From positions 185,107-249,106 of the forward strand of contig NZ_JAQQXS010000008.1 of assembly GCF_028595305.1 (NCBI RefSeq): DNA of 64,000 nt. Direction: 5' to 3'. The notes under the pieces were generated by a model. The model saw only the letters and a program-made list of their open reading frames with translations. It had not been told where the DNA came from and did no database searches. Both the position numbers and the translations under genes were made by a program. Source of the stretch: Roseateles koreensis. GTDB taxonomy: Bacteria > Pseudomonadota > Gammaproteobacteria > Burkholderiales > Burkholderiaceae_C. Positions 20,038 to 29,355 of this stretch are shown piece by piece (position 1 is the first letter of the stretch; each line of letters starts with the position of its first letter).

Positions 20038-20541
20038 ATGCGCATCAGAGGAGTGAGTCCGGGCCGGTTCAATCCGCGCCATGGCGGTTTCACCTTGATT
20101 GAAATGCTGGTGGTGCTGGCCATCATGGCCATGCTCGCTGGCACCGCGCGGCCCTTGCTGGAACTGTCGGTTCAACGCAGTCGCGAGCATGAGTTGCGGG
20201 GTGCCCTGCGGAGTTTGCGCGGCGCCCTTGACGCCTACAAAAAAGCCGCTGAAGCCGGCCAGATCCGCATGAGCCCGGAGGACAGCGGCTATCCACCCAA
20301 TTTGCAGGTTTTGGTGACGGGCGTGACCGATGCGCGCACCGTGGCCGGGCGCAAGCTCTACTTTCTGCGCCGGTTGCCGCGAGACCCGTTTGCTGATGCC
20401 ACCCTGCCCGCCGCTGAAACCTGGGCGCTGCGAGCTTCGGACAGCGCCCCGGACGATCCACGCCCGGGGCGCGATGTGTTCGACATCGCCTCGCGTTCAG
20501 ACCGTCGCGCACTCGATGGCTCCCGCTACAAGGACTGGTGA
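20038..20541 (+). CDS. Type II secretion pseudopilin
   Basis: A pseudopilin of about 167 residues with cleavage site GG/FTLIEMLVVLAIMAML and Glu at +5. The C-terminal part has DAYKKAAEAGQIRMSPEDSGYPPNLQVLVTGV and RRLPRDPFAD, a GspG-like pattern common in betaproteobacterial multi-pseudopilin operons. ATG at 20038 is preferred; a TTG nine codons upstream is possible. It may be a minor pseudopilin that caps the filament or selects substrate. Confidence 0.88.
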   Translation: MRIRGVSPGRFNPRHGGFTLIEMLVVLAIMAMLAGTARPLLELSVQRSREHELRGALRSLRGALDAYKKAAEAGQIRMSPEDSGYPPNLQVLVTGVTDARTVAGRKLYFLRRLPRDPFADATLPAAETWALRASDSAPDDPRPGRDVFDIASRSDRRALDGSRYKDW

Positions 20542-20990
20542 TGCGCACGCACACGCACACGCATTCGCAATTGCACCCTCACGCCGCACCGGCCTCGCGA
20601 CACGGTACGCGGGTGCAAGCACGCGGCTTCACGCTGATCGAGTTGATCGTGGTGATGGCCATCGTCGCCCTGCTGGTGTCCATCGTGGCACCGCGTTATT
20701 TCAACAGCCTGCAGAAATCGCGGGAAACGTCGGTGCGCACCTCCTTGAATGTGATGCGTGACGCCATCGACCAATACGCCGCTGACAAAGGCCGTTATCC
20801 CGACTCCCTCGCCGCCTTGGCCACGGCGCGTTATATCCGCGAAGTGCCCGAAGACGCCTTGACCGCCAGCCGTGACACCTGGGTGACCCTGGCCCCGCCC
20901 GCCGATGCGCAGATCAGCGGCGAAGTCTATGACGTGCGCAGTGGCGCGGCGGGGCGCGGCAGCGACGGCCGCTTGTTCGCTGACTGGTGA
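20541..20990 (+). CDS. Type II secretion pseudopilin
   Basis: About 149 residues. A long leader containing a THTHTHSQLHPH stretch precedes the cleavage site RG/FTLIELIVVMAIVALL with Glu at +5. The globular part has AIDQYAADKGRYPDSLAALATARYIREVPEDALT, a GspG-like fold, and ends LFADW. The start ATG overlaps the previous TGA; GTG three bases earlier is also possible. The His-rich leader is unusual and would be removed on maturation. Confidence 0.88.
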   Translation: MRTHTHTHSQLHPHAAPASRHGTRVQARGFTLIELIVVMAIVALLVSIVAPRYFNSLQKSRETSVRTSLNVMRDAIDQYAADKGRYPDSLAALATARYIREVPEDALTASRDTWVTLAPPADAQISGEVYDVRSGAAGRGSDGRLFADW

Positions 20991-20998
20991 GGCTTGCA

Positions 20999-21529
20999 AT
21001 GCCGGCGTCAGCGCAGCAAAGAGGCTTCACCTATCTGGGGCTGCTTTTCTTCGTGGCTTTGCTGGCTGCCGGAATGGCCGCCCTGGGGCAGAGCTGGCAG
21101 CTGGCCGCGCAGCGTGAGCGTGAGCAGGAGCTGGTGTTTCGGGGTGAAGAAATTGCCCGGGCCATTGCCAGTTATGCGAAGGCGGGAAGCACGTCGGCCA
21201 GCCAGTACCCGGCCCGCTTCGAGGACCTGCTCGAAGATCGGCGTGGGCCCGTGCCACGCCACCACCTGCGCCGCCTTTATGCCGACCCGTTTACCGGTCA
21301 GGCGGACTGGGTCTTGGTCAAAGAGACCGGCGAGGTGCTCGCGTCAGCGTCTGTGTCCGGGTCTTCGCCTGAGCCGGGTATAGGCTTCAGCTTCAGCGCG
21401 GTGCACAGCCGATCCAACCGGGCTTTGCTGCGATCCCAGCCTGGGCATCCGACGACGTCCGGTCGTGCCAGCGATTGGGTGTTTGATGGCAAGGCTTTGT
21501 TGACACCGCCGGTTGCGGCTCATCCGTGA
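20999..21529 (+). CDS. Pseudopilin-like protein lacking Glu5
   Basis: A protein of about 176 residues with a prepilin-like N-terminus RG/FTYLGLLFFVALLAAG, but Gly in place of the conserved Glu at +5. A coiled region follows (QLAAQREREQELVFRGEEIARAI), then DLLEDRR and YADPFTGQADWVLV. In type II systems the tip pseudopilin GspK also lacks this Glu, so this may act at the filament tip (inference). TGAGG lies six bases before the ATG. Last gene of the operon. Confidence 0.82.
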   Translation: MPASAQQRGFTYLGLLFFVALLAAGMAALGQSWQLAAQREREQELVFRGEEIARAIASYAKAGSTSASQYPARFEDLLEDRRGPVPRHHLRRLYADPFTGQADWVLVKETGEVLASASVSGSSPEPGIGFSFSAVHSRSNRALLRSQPGHPTTSGRASDWVFDGKALLTPPVAAHP

Positions 21530-21637
21530 GGCTCTGACGCCATGGGATCATGGGGGCCTGCCGGCCATTGTCACGTGTTGGAGGCGAGTCGCCGGCTTGG
21601 CAAATGGGGTCTCTTTGACTGCCGTTACACTGAAAGG

Positions 21638-22015
21638 ATGCGCCGCATGTTGCTCATCCTGATCGCTGTTTTGCTGCCACTCCAGCTGAGCTGGCGTGCG
21701 GCCGCGACCTATTGCCAGCATGAAGTACTCGCTTCGCAAGCGGTTGAGCACGTGGGTCACCATGCGCATGTCCATCAGGGTGACCCGGGCGATCAAAGCG
21801 ATCAAGGCGACCCAAAAAAGCTGGCCGCTGCAAAGCTGGCCATCGACAACGACTGTGGCGTTTGCCACGGCGCCGGTACCGCGGCACCGGCTATGGTGTT
21901 GGTCGCGCCTGAGTTTTCTCCCGCAATGGAATCTGGTGTGGCGGTGGTGGCCACCGGCCATCCTTCAGCGTCTGCCGGCCCGCCCGAACGCCCTCAGTGG
22001 GCCCGTCTCGCCTAG
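21638..22015 (+). CDS. czcI: CzcI-like periplasmic protein
   Basis: A 125-residue secreted protein with a signal peptide (MLLILIAVLLPLQLSWRAAA) followed by YCQHE and a His-rich stretch HVGHHAHVHQGD, then DCGVCHG. This matches the CzcI family found at the head of czcCBA operons, thought to modulate metal-dependent expression. The His/Cys residues are likely metal ligands. ATG at 21638 gives the usual MRR n-region; ATG at 21647 has AAGGA at better spacing, so the start is uncertain by three codons. Confidence 0.85.
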   Translation: MRRMLLILIAVLLPLQLSWRAAATYCQHEVLASQAVEHVGHHAHVHQGDPGDQSDQGDPKKLAAAKLAIDNDCGVCHGAGTAAPAMVLVAPEFSPAMESGVAVVATGHPSASAGPPERPQWARLA

Positions 22016-22082
22016 CCGGCGAGACGTGTGACAAGTTCTCACTTTCCACTCTCGCCGAATCCTGGTTCAACCTTGAGATTCG

Positions 22083-23300
22083 ATGAGAAAACTTCTATGG
22101 CCGCTTGGGCTGGCGGCGACGCTATTCAGCCCCTTTTTTTCGCACGCGCAGACGTCCAACGCGCCTCTCACACTGGCGGGCACCTTGGAGCGGGTTTTGG
22201 CCTACAGCCCCGGCATTTCTGCTGCCTTGCATGAGGTGGAAGCGACGCAGGGTGCGATCCAGCAAGCCGGGGCCTTGCGCAATCCGACATTCAGCACTGT
22301 GGTCGAGGACACGCGGCGTGATACCCGCACGACAACGGCTACGCTGGACTTTGTGCTGGAGCTGGGAGGGCAACGCGGGGCGCGTGTCAACGTGGCCACC
22401 CGCGCCAGCGAGATCGCTCAGGCGCAGCTGAGCCATGCCCGGGCGCAGGCGCGGGCCTCGGCCATTGCTGGCTACTTCACCATGCTGTTGGCGCAGGAGC
22501 GCAGCAAGCTGGCGGCCAACTCGGCCGAGCTGGCCGCGCGGGGCGCCGAGGCAGTGGCCCGCCGTGTGGCGGCTGGCAAGGTCTCTCCCGTGGACGCAAT
22601 GCGGGCGCGTGTGGACGCCGCCAATGCCGGGCTCGAATGGGCGCAAGCTCAGGCCGAGTTGCAGGGCGCGCGGCAGGCGCTGGCGGCCTTGTGGGGAGAG
22701 TCCGCGCCAGTGGACTTTGCGGTTGAAGGAGATGTCACCGCCGTCCCGAGCCGGGACTCCGTGGCGGCGTTGGCGCTTGAGCTGGAGGACGCCCCGATGC
22801 TTCGTGCCGGGCGCCTGGAGGCCGAGCGCCGGCGCGCGCAGGTTGAGGTGGAGCGGGGCAAGGCCTTGCCAGACGTGACATTGAGCGTGGGCGCCAAGCG
22901 CGACAACGAGGCCGGGCGGACGCAGGCCGTGATTGGCTTGTCGATGCCTTTGCCGGTGTTCGATCGCAATCAAGGGGCTGTTTCTGAAGCGGGCAAGCGC
23001 GCCCAGCAGGCCGACGACGAGTTGGCGCTCTTGCGCACGCGCGCACTCACCGAGTTGCAGCAGGCCGCCAGCCAGTTGGCGCTGGCCCGATCGTCCCTGC
23101 AAGTCCTCATGGGCGCGGTATTGCCCGCTGCGCAAGAGGCGCTGGCTGCGGCGACGCAGGGCTTTGATGCTGGCAAGTTCGGGCTCATCGATGTGCTGGA
23201 CGCACAGCGCTCGCTGCTGCAGGCGCGCACCCGTTACTTGAACACGCTCGCCACCGCATATCAGGCCGCAACGGCCATCGACCGCGTGCTCGGTCGTTAA
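22083..23300 (+). CDS. czcC: CzcC-type outer-membrane efflux channel
   Basis: TolC-family outer-membrane channel of 405 residues, the exit duct of a heavy-metal RND pump. It has a signal peptide (PLGLAATLFSPFFSHAQ) and two repeats of long alpha-helical segments (~30-210 and ~225-400). Typical stretches are SPGISAALHEVEATQGAIQQAG and DAGKFGLIDVLDAQRSLLQARTRYLN. It lies between czcI and czcB in a same-strand operon. Confidence 0.93.
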   Translation: MRKLLWPLGLAATLFSPFFSHAQTSNAPLTLAGTLERVLAYSPGISAALHEVEATQGAIQQAGALRNPTFSTVVEDTRRDTRTTTATLDFVLELGGQRGARVNVATRASEIAQAQLSHARAQARASAIAGYFTMLLAQERSKLAANSAELAARGAEAVARRVAAGKVSPVDAMRARVDAANAGLEWAQAQAELQGARQALAALWGESAPVDFAVEGDVTAVPSRDSVAALALELEDAPMLRAGRLEAERRRAQVEVERGKALPDVTLSVGAKRDNEAGRTQAVIGLSMPLPVFDRNQGAVSEAGKRAQQADDELALLRTRALTELQQAASQLALARSSLQVLMGAVLPAAQEALAAATQGFDAGKFGLIDVLDAQRSLLQARTRYLNTLATAYQAATAIDRVLGR

Positions 23301-23318
23301 CTTCCATTCTTTCGCATC

Positions 23319-24524
23319 ATGACCCTCAATACTTTTCAACGCACTGCGATTGCAGCGATCGTGCTTGTCGGCCTTGCCGGCGGTGCGGCGGTTCTTTTGA
23401 CAGGACGCCAACCGACCAGCGTGACCAACAGCGAACGCCCGTCCTCGGACCCGGGCACCAACCCCACGCCGGCTGCGGCCGCCCCCCACGCCGCCAATGA
23501 TGTGATCCCGATCACCGCTGAGCAAGCGCGGGCCGCCGGCATCACCGTCCAACCTGTGGGGCCAGGCCAGCTCAAAACTGCGGCTGAATTTTCTGGTGAG
23601 ATCCGTTTCAACGAGGACCGAACCACCCATGTGGTGCCCAGGTTCAGCGGTGTGGCGGAGGCGGTGAACGCCGACCTCGGGCAAGTGGTGACGCGGGGCC
23701 AATTGCTGGCCGTCATCGCCAGCACGGCCTTGTCGGAGCAACGCAGCGAGTTGCTGACTGCACAGCGCCGCTGGGAAACGGCGCGTGTCACCTTCGAACG
23801 CGAGAAGACCTTGTGGGAGGGCAAGATATCCGCGCAGCAAGACTTTTTGCAGGCTCAGGCGGCCCTTCAGGAGGCCGACATTGCGGTGCGCAATGCGCAG
23901 CAAAAATTGGCGGCTGTTGGCGCTCCGGCGGCGTCCAGCGGTTTGAACCGGTTCGAGATTCGTGCGCCGTTCGAGGGCACGGTGGTCGAGAAGCACCTCA
24001 GCCTGGGTGAGGCGGTCAAGGAGGACGCCAGCATCTTCACGGTGTCCGACCTGCGCTCGGTTTGGGCTGAGTTTGCGGTGGCGCCGAAAGATCTTGCTGC
24101 CTTGCGGGTGGGGCAAAAAGTGGTGGTCTCATCCAGCGCTTTTGACAACCGGGCCGAAGGACGTGTTGCCTACGTGGGTGCGCTGTTGGGTGAGCAGACC
24201 CGCACCGCGCGTGCCCGGGTGACGTTGGTGAATCCGAGCGGCGCTTGGCGGCCGGGCCTTTTCGTGACGGTTGCCGTGCTGGGCGAGGGACAGCGCCTTG
24301 CCTTGACGGTGAGTGCAGCGGCGGTGCAGACCGTAGGCGACAAGCCGGTGGTGTTTCTGGCCGTGGCCGGCGGGTTCAAGCCCGTGCCAGTCAAACTTGG
24401 CCGCTCAGATGGCCAGACCGTTGAAGTGCTGGAGGGGCTGAAAGCCGGCGACCCGGTCGCTGTCACGCGCACGTTTGTACTCAAGTCAGAACTTGGAAAA
24501 GAGGCGGCCGAGCATGAACACTGA
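23319..24524 (+). CDS. czcB: CzcB-type membrane fusion protein
   Basis: Periplasmic adaptor of 401 residues linking the RND pump to the outer channel. An N-terminal anchor (TAIAAIVLVGLAGGAAVLLTG) is followed by a lipoyl-like half, a hairpin (~125-195), then the second half (RFEIRAPFEGTVVEKHLSLGEAV). Beta-barrel and membrane-proximal domains follow. It ends in a His-containing tail EHEH. The czcA start overlaps its 3' end by 11 bases, suggesting coupling. Confidence 0.93.
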   Translation: MTLNTFQRTAIAAIVLVGLAGGAAVLLTGRQPTSVTNSERPSSDPGTNPTPAAAAPHAANDVIPITAEQARAAGITVQPVGPGQLKTAAEFSGEIRFNEDRTTHVVPRFSGVAEAVNADLGQVVTRGQLLAVIASTALSEQRSELLTAQRRWETARVTFEREKTLWEGKISAQQDFLQAQAALQEADIAVRNAQQKLAAVGAPAASSGLNRFEIRAPFEGTVVEKHLSLGEAVKEDASIFTVSDLRSVWAEFAVAPKDLAALRVGQKVVVSSSAFDNRAEGRVAYVGALLGEQTRTARARVTLVNPSGAWRPGLFVTVAVLGEGQRLALTVSAAAVQTVGDKPVVFLAVAGGFKPVPVKLGRSDGQTVEVLEGLKAGDPVAVTRTFVLKSELGKEAAEHEH

Positions 24525-27500
24525 AGCACGCATCTCTTTGTTTGACCGCATCATCCGTTTTTGCATTGCGCAGCGCTGGCTGGTCATGCTGACGGTCATC
24601 GCGGTGGCGGGCCTGGGCGTCTACAACTACAGCCGCCTGTCGATTGACGCCGTTGTTGATATCTCCAATGTGCAGGTTGTTGTCAACACATCGGCGCCGG
24701 GCTACTCGCCTTTGGAGACCGAGCAGCGCGTCACCTATCCGATCGAAACGGTGATGGCCGGCTTGCCGGGCCTGGAGCAAACCCGTTCGCTGTCGCGCTA
24801 CGGCCTGTCCCAGGTCACGGTGATTTTCAAGGAGGGCACCGACGTCTACTTTGCGCGCCAGTTGGTGAATCAGCGCGTGCAAGAAGCGCGGGACAAGCTG
24901 CCCGACGGCATCGCACCGAACATGGGGCCGATTTCAACCGGTCTGGGTGAAATCTATTTGTGGACGGTTGAAGCCAGCGACGCCGCAAGAAAGCCGGACG
25001 GCTCACCGTACACCGCAACCGACCTGCGAGAAATTCAGGATTGGGTGATCAAGCCGCAGCTGCGCAACGTCAAGGGCGTCACCGAAGTCAACGCCATTGG
25101 CGGCTTCGAGAAGCAGTACGTTGTGGCGCCTAATCTGGAGCGGCTTGGGGCCTTTGGCTTGAGCTTGTCAGACGTGGTCAAGGCGCTGGAGAAGAACAAC
25201 GCCAACCAGGGCGCCGGCTATATCGAGCGCCGCGGTGAGCAATACCTGGTGCGGGCGCCGGGGCAGGTGAAGTCGCTCGACGATCTGCGCGACATCATCA
25301 TCGACACCGCACAAGGGCAGCCGATTCGCGTGCGTGACGTGGCCGATGTGGCGCTGGGGCGCGACCTGCGCACGGGCGCCGCCACCGAGAACGGCCGGGA
25401 GGTGGTGCTGGGCACCGTGTTCATGCTGATGGGCGAAAACAGCCGCGCTGTATCGCGAGCCGTTGACCAGCAGATGAAGGCCATCAACAAGACCTTGCCG
25501 ACCGGTGTGCAGGCCGTCACGGTCTATGACCGCACGGTGTTGGTGGACAAGGCCATATGGACGGTGCAGAAAAACCTGGTGGAAGGCGCAGTGTTGGTGA
25601 TGGGCGTGCTGTTCTTGTTTCTCGGCAACTTCCGCGCTGCCTTGATCACGGCGCTGATCATTCCGCTCTCCATGCTCTTCACGTTCACGGGCATGGCCTT
25701 CTACGGCATCAGTGCCAATCTGATGAGCTTGGGCGCGCTGGACTTTGGCATCATCGTCGATGGTGCGGTTGTCATCATCGAGAACGCGCTGCGTCGTTTG
25801 GCCCATGCCCAGGCACTTCTGGGGCGACCGCTGACGCGGCCTGAGCGCTTTCGGGAGGTATTTCTCGCCGCTGGCGAAGCCCGCCGCCCCTTGCTGTTCG
25901 GCCAACTGATCATCATGGTCGTGTATGTGCCCGTTCTTGCACTGAACGGCGTGGAGGGCAAGATGTTCCACCCCATGGCCTTGACGGTGCTGCTGGCGCT
26001 GCTGGGTGCCATGGTGTTGTCCATCACCTTCGTGCCGGCGGCGATTGCACTGTTCATCGGGGATCGGGTCGCTGAAAAGGAAAATCGCTTGATGGAATGG
26101 GCCAAGGCCTGGTACCAACCGGCCCTCAAGGCCACGCTGTCGAATGCGCCGGTTGTTCTCGCATTTGCCGGGGTGGCGGTGCTGTTTTCAGCTGCGGTGG
26201 CAAGCCGTCTAGGCAGCGAGTTTGTTCCGCATCTCAACGAGGGCGATTTGGCCATCCAGGCCTTGCGCATTCCCGGCACGAGCTTGTCGCAGTCCGTCGA
26301 AATGCAGCAGCAACTCGAATCGCGCCTGAAGGCGAAGTTTCCCGAAATCGAACGCATCTTCGCGCGCACAGGTACTGCGGAAATTGCGGCCGATCCGATG
26401 CCGCCGAACATCTCTGACGGCTACATCATGCTCAAGCCGATGTCGGAGTGGCCGCAGCCCCGGCGCACGCACGAGGCCTTGCTGGCAGCAGTGCGCGAGG
26501 AGGTGGCACAGGTTCCCGGCAGCAGTTATGAGTTCTCGCAGCCGATCCAGCTGCGCTTCAACGAGCTGATCTCCGGCGTCAGATCAGACGTCGCCATCAA
26601 ACTCTTTGGTGACGACCATGAGGTGTTGAACAGCACGGCGGGCGCCCTGGCCGCCGCGTTGCGCAAGGTGCCCGGCGCTACGGAGGTGAAGGTCGAACAA
26701 ACCACCGGCCTGCCGATGCTGTCGGTGAATATCGACCGCGCCAAGGCAACGCGTTATGGTTTGAACATGAGCGATGTTCAAGACGTGATCGCCACGGCGA
26801 TCGGCGGGCGTGAGGCGGGCACCTTCTTTCAAGGCGACCGCCGCTTCGGCATTCTCGTGCGGCTCCCCGAAGACGTGCGGCAAGACATCAGCGCGCTGAG
26901 CCGCCTGCCCATCCCCTTGCCCAAAGGTTTGAACTCGGGCTCGGCCAGCTATGTGCCTTTGTCGGAGGTGGCCTCGCTTGATCTGGCGCCGGGGCCGAAT
27001 CAGGTGTCGCGCGAGAACGGCAAACGCAAGGTCGTCGTGAGCGCCAATGTGACCGGGCGCGACCTCGGCTCTTTTGTTCGCGAGGCGCAGACGGCGGTGG
27101 AAAGCGTGAAGATTCCTCCCGGCTACTGGACCGCCTGGGGCGGTACCTTCGAGCAACTGGACTCGGCCACAAAGCGACTCCAGTTGGTGGTGCCGCTGGC
27201 GTTGCTGATGGTGTTCGTCCTGCTCTTCACGATGTTCGGCAACATCCGTGATGGCTTGTTGGTGTTTACCGGCATTCCTTTTGCACTCACCGGCGGGGTG
27301 CTGGCGCTGTGGATGCGGGGCATTCCTCTGTCGATATCGGCGGCTGTGGGCTTCATCGCGCTGTGCGGAGTTGCCGTGCTCAATGGATTGGTGATGCTGT
27401 CTTTCATCCGCACGCTGCGCGAGCAGGGCAAACGGCTGGATGACGCAATCTGGGAGGGCGCCCTGACGCGGCTGCGGCCCGTGCTGATGACGGCGCTGGT

Positions 27501-27741
27501 GGCCTCGTTGGGCTTTGTGCCCATGGCAATTGCCACAGGCACGGGGTCGGAGGTTCAGCGCCCGCTGGCCACGGTGGTCATCGGCGGCATCTTGTCTTCA
27601 ACGGCTTTGACGCTGCTGGTGCTGCCCGTGCTCTATCGCCTGGCGCATCGTCGTGAAGTGAATGAACAGTGCGAAGCCCCCTTGGCGATGGGTGACGCGG
27701 GTGTAGACGGTGTTGGCGAGCGGGTTGGTGGCTCGGTATAG
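24514..27741 (+). CDS. czcA: CzcA-type heavy-metal RND efflux pump
   Basis: Inner-membrane proton/metal antiporter of about 1075 residues that exports divalent cations (Zn, Co, Cd class). The fourth helix carries LDFGIIVDGAVVIIEN, the DFG-x3-DGA-x3-EN-like signature of heavy-metal RND pumps. Twelve membrane segments in two halves with two large periplasmic loops are visible. ATG at 24514 (MNTEARISLFDRII) is the conserved start. No czcR/czcS-type regulators are adjacent. A terminator follows directly. Confidence 0.95.
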   Translation: MNTEARISLFDRIIRFCIAQRWLVMLTVIAVAGLGVYNYSRLSIDAVVDISNVQVVVNTSAPGYSPLETEQRVTYPIETVMAGLPGLEQTRSLSRYGLSQVTVIFKEGTDVYFARQLVNQRVQEARDKLPDGIAPNMGPISTGLGEIYLWTVEASDAARKPDGSPYTATDLREIQDWVIKPQLRNVKGVTEVNAIGGFEKQYVVAPNLERLGAFGLSLSDVVKALEKNNANQGAGYIERRGEQYLVRAPGQVKSLDDLRDIIIDTAQGQPIRVRDVADVALGRDLRTGAATENGREVVLGTVFMLMGENSRAVSRAVDQQMKAINKTLPTGVQAVTVYDRTVLVDKAIWTVQKNLVEGAVLVMGVLFLFLGNFRAALITALIIPLSMLFTFTGMAFYGISANLMSLGALDFGIIVDGAVVIIENALRRLAHAQALLGRPLTRPERFREVFLAAGEARRPLLFGQLIIMVVYVPVLALNGVEGKMFHPMALTVLLALLGAMVLSITFVPAAIALFIGDRVAEKENRLMEWAKAWYQPALKATLSNAPVVLAFAGVAVLFSAAVASRLGSEFVPHLNEGDLAIQALRIPGTSLSQSVEMQQQLESRLKAKFPEIERIFARTGTAEIAADPMPPNISDGYIMLKPMSEWPQPRRTHEALLAAVREEVAQVPGSSYEFSQPIQLRFNELISGVRSDVAIKLFGDDHEVLNSTAGALAAALRKVPGATEVKVEQTTGLPMLSVNIDRAKATRYGLNMSDVQDVIATAIGGREAGTFFQGDRRFGILVRLPEDVRQDISALSRLPIPLPKGLNSGSASYVPLSEVASLDLAPGPNQVSRENGKRKVVVSANVTGRDLGSFVREAQTAVESVKIPPGYWTAWGGTFEQLDSATKRLQLVVPLALLMVFVLLFTMFGNIRDGLLVFTGIPFALTGGVLALWMRGIPLSISAAVGFIALCGVAVLNGLVMLSFIRTLREQGKRLDDAIWEGALTRLRPVLMTALVASLGFVPMAIATGTGSEVQRPLATVVIGGILSSTALTLLVLPVLYRLAHRREVNEQCEAPLAMGDAGVDGVGERVGGSV

Positions 27742-27775
27742 AAAAAGCACGGTGCTTGTGGCACCGTGCTTTTTC
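27741..27775. terminator. Bidirectional intrinsic terminator after czcA
   Basis: A perfect 15-bp stem (27741-27755 with 27761-27775) around a 5-base loop, with A5 on the left and T5 on the right arm. It overlaps the last base of the czcA stop codon. It may also end transcription of the convergent protease gene. Confidence 0.9.
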
Positions 27776-27856
27776 ACTCGCCGCTACCGAAGGCAGCATT
27801 GAAGCGTCAACTGCTGCGCGCCTGCGCCTGCGCTGACGCGCAGACGCCGCGCCCGA

Positions 27857-29350
27857 TCACCAGCCGATGTCCTTCAACAGCGGCAGTGTCAGGTCTTTTG
27901 GCGGGACCAGCGAGGTGGTGAGGTCGCTGTTGATGAAGGGTTCCATCAGCAGGTTGGGCGTGGCGGTCACATCCCAGTGCGATACCGACGACCCGCCCGC
28001 CAGCACGGTCGGTGTGTACAGCAGCGGGCGGCCCACAGCGTCAGCACCTGCGATGCGGGTGGCGTCCACCGCCCAGGCGCCGGCCACGGTGCCGGCCTTG
28101 CTGCGCGTGCCGTAGGCTGGCGCCTGCGCCACGGCGGCTTTCAGTAGCGTGCCGTTGGCCTTGGTGATGCGGGCGGACGGGATGGTGATGCTGGTATCTG
28201 AGCCACCCAGGCCACTCAGTGCTGCGTCAACGTTGTCCGCCACCAGCACACCAACGGCACCGGCGTTCTGCGCGTTCTTCACTTTGATGACGAAGGCGCA
28301 GGTGCCACGGTCAATGATGGCGACCTTGCCGTTGACTGCGGCGGTGTCAGCCGCGCTGAACGCGGTGCAGCCCAAGGGGTTGGCCGCACTCATCACCGCC
28401 AGCGAGCCCAGGCTCGAGGGTGAGGCAATGGTTGGCCCGAAGGACGCCGCGCCGTAGTCATACAAGCCCGAGACACCCGGCACCGGGGTGGTGATCTTCA
28501 GCACCGATGTGGGCTTGAGCGTTGCGGCCGCACCGGTCACTGCGTTGTTGCCGGTCCAGGCCAATTTCAATGGGTTGACGGCGGAGGCTTTGCGCTCTGC
28601 ATTGCTCATGGTCAGCCAGGTCTTGCCGGCTGTGTTGTCGTACATGAAACCTTCCCAGATGCTGGGCAGGCCACCGCTGGTCACGTAGTAGTTGCCGGTG
28701 GGGTCGACGCGATAGCCGGTGGAGGTCTGTACCGTCATGACGGAAAAGCCCAGGCCATGGCCCAGTTCATGCAGCAGCGTTTCAACGAAGTTGACATTGC
28801 TGCCGGCGTTGCCGTCGTAGCCCAGATAGAAGGTGGAGCCAGCCAAGCAATTGGCTTGCCCCAGGTTCACGTTGAACTGGGTCTTGATGTCGACGTTGTC
28901 GTAGCCGGTGCTGTCAGGGTTGCCGTCAGACAGATTCACGCCGGCGAGCTTGTTGGCCAATGCTTGGGGGTACCAGGTGCCAGGGACCGCGCCGGGAAAG
29001 TCGTGCCAGATGTTCCAGGCGCCTGCGCTGCCCAGCACGGCCGAGCCAGCGTCGCAGGTCAGGGCTTCCCAACCCGCATTGACGGTGATGGTGACATTGC
29101 TGGTGAGAGCTTGTTCCCAGATGTCGGCCACGTGACGGTAGACATTCATGCGCTGTTGGCCCAGGGTCGTGCCTGGGTTGCCACCTACAGGCGCGACCGG
29201 GGTGGGGTCGTTGAAACCTACGCCAGCGGGATCACGGCTGGTGATGGTGATGGTGGCGGCCTGTGCGCTCATGCAGAGCACAGCGCTTGCCAAGGCCAGC
29301 AGGTGGCGGGTGTGTTTCAGGCGGGCAGAGGTGATGTTTGAAGTCAGCAT
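27857..29350 (-). CDS. Secreted zincin metalloprotease-like protein with PA domain
   Basis: A 497-residue exported protein. Signal peptide (LLALASAVLCMSAQA, cleavage near residue 32). The zinc motif LLHELGHGLGF (~residues 193-203) gives HExxHxxGF. A PA (protease-associated) insert spans ~305-410 (VAIIDRGTCAFVIKVKNAQNAGAVGVLVAD). The C-terminal part has SHWD...LLMEP, where the Met may be the Met-turn, then KDLTLPLLKDIGW. Homologues are predicted secreted peptidases. It sits six bases downstream of a post-PEP-CTERM-1 gene, so it probably acts with that surface-protein system. It has no PEP-CTERM itself. Confidence 0.85.
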   Translation of the reverse strand: MLTSNITSARLKHTRHLLALASAVLCMSAQAATITITSRDPAGVGFNDPTPVAPVGGNPGTTLGQQRMNVYRHVADIWEQALTSNVTITVNAGWEALTCDAGSAVLGSAGAWNIWHDFPGAVPGTWYPQALANKLAGVNLSDGNPDSTGYDNVDIKTQFNVNLGQANCLAGSTFYLGYDGNAGSNVNFVETLLHELGHGLGFSVMTVQTSTGYRVDPTGNYYVTSGGLPSIWEGFMYDNTAGKTWLTMSNAERKASAVNPLKLAWTGNNAVTGAAATLKPTSVLKITTPVPGVSGLYDYGAASFGPTIASPSSLGSLAVMSAANPLGCTAFSAADTAAVNGKVAIIDRGTCAFVIKVKNAQNAGAVGVLVADNVDAALSGLGGSDTSITIPSARITKANGTLLKAAVAQAPAYGTRSKAGTVAGAWAVDATRIAGADAVGRPLLYTPTVLAGGSSVSHWDVTATPNLLMEPFINSDLTTSLVPPKDLTLPLLKDIGW

Positions 29351-29355
29351 GGCGA

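Noticed and set aside
22122..24116. Long open frame antisense to czcC/czcB (about 664 residues)
   Set aside because: It mirrors two well-identified genes, has His/Gln/Arg-rich low-quality composition and no recognisable motif. Such antisense frames are common in GC-rich DNA.
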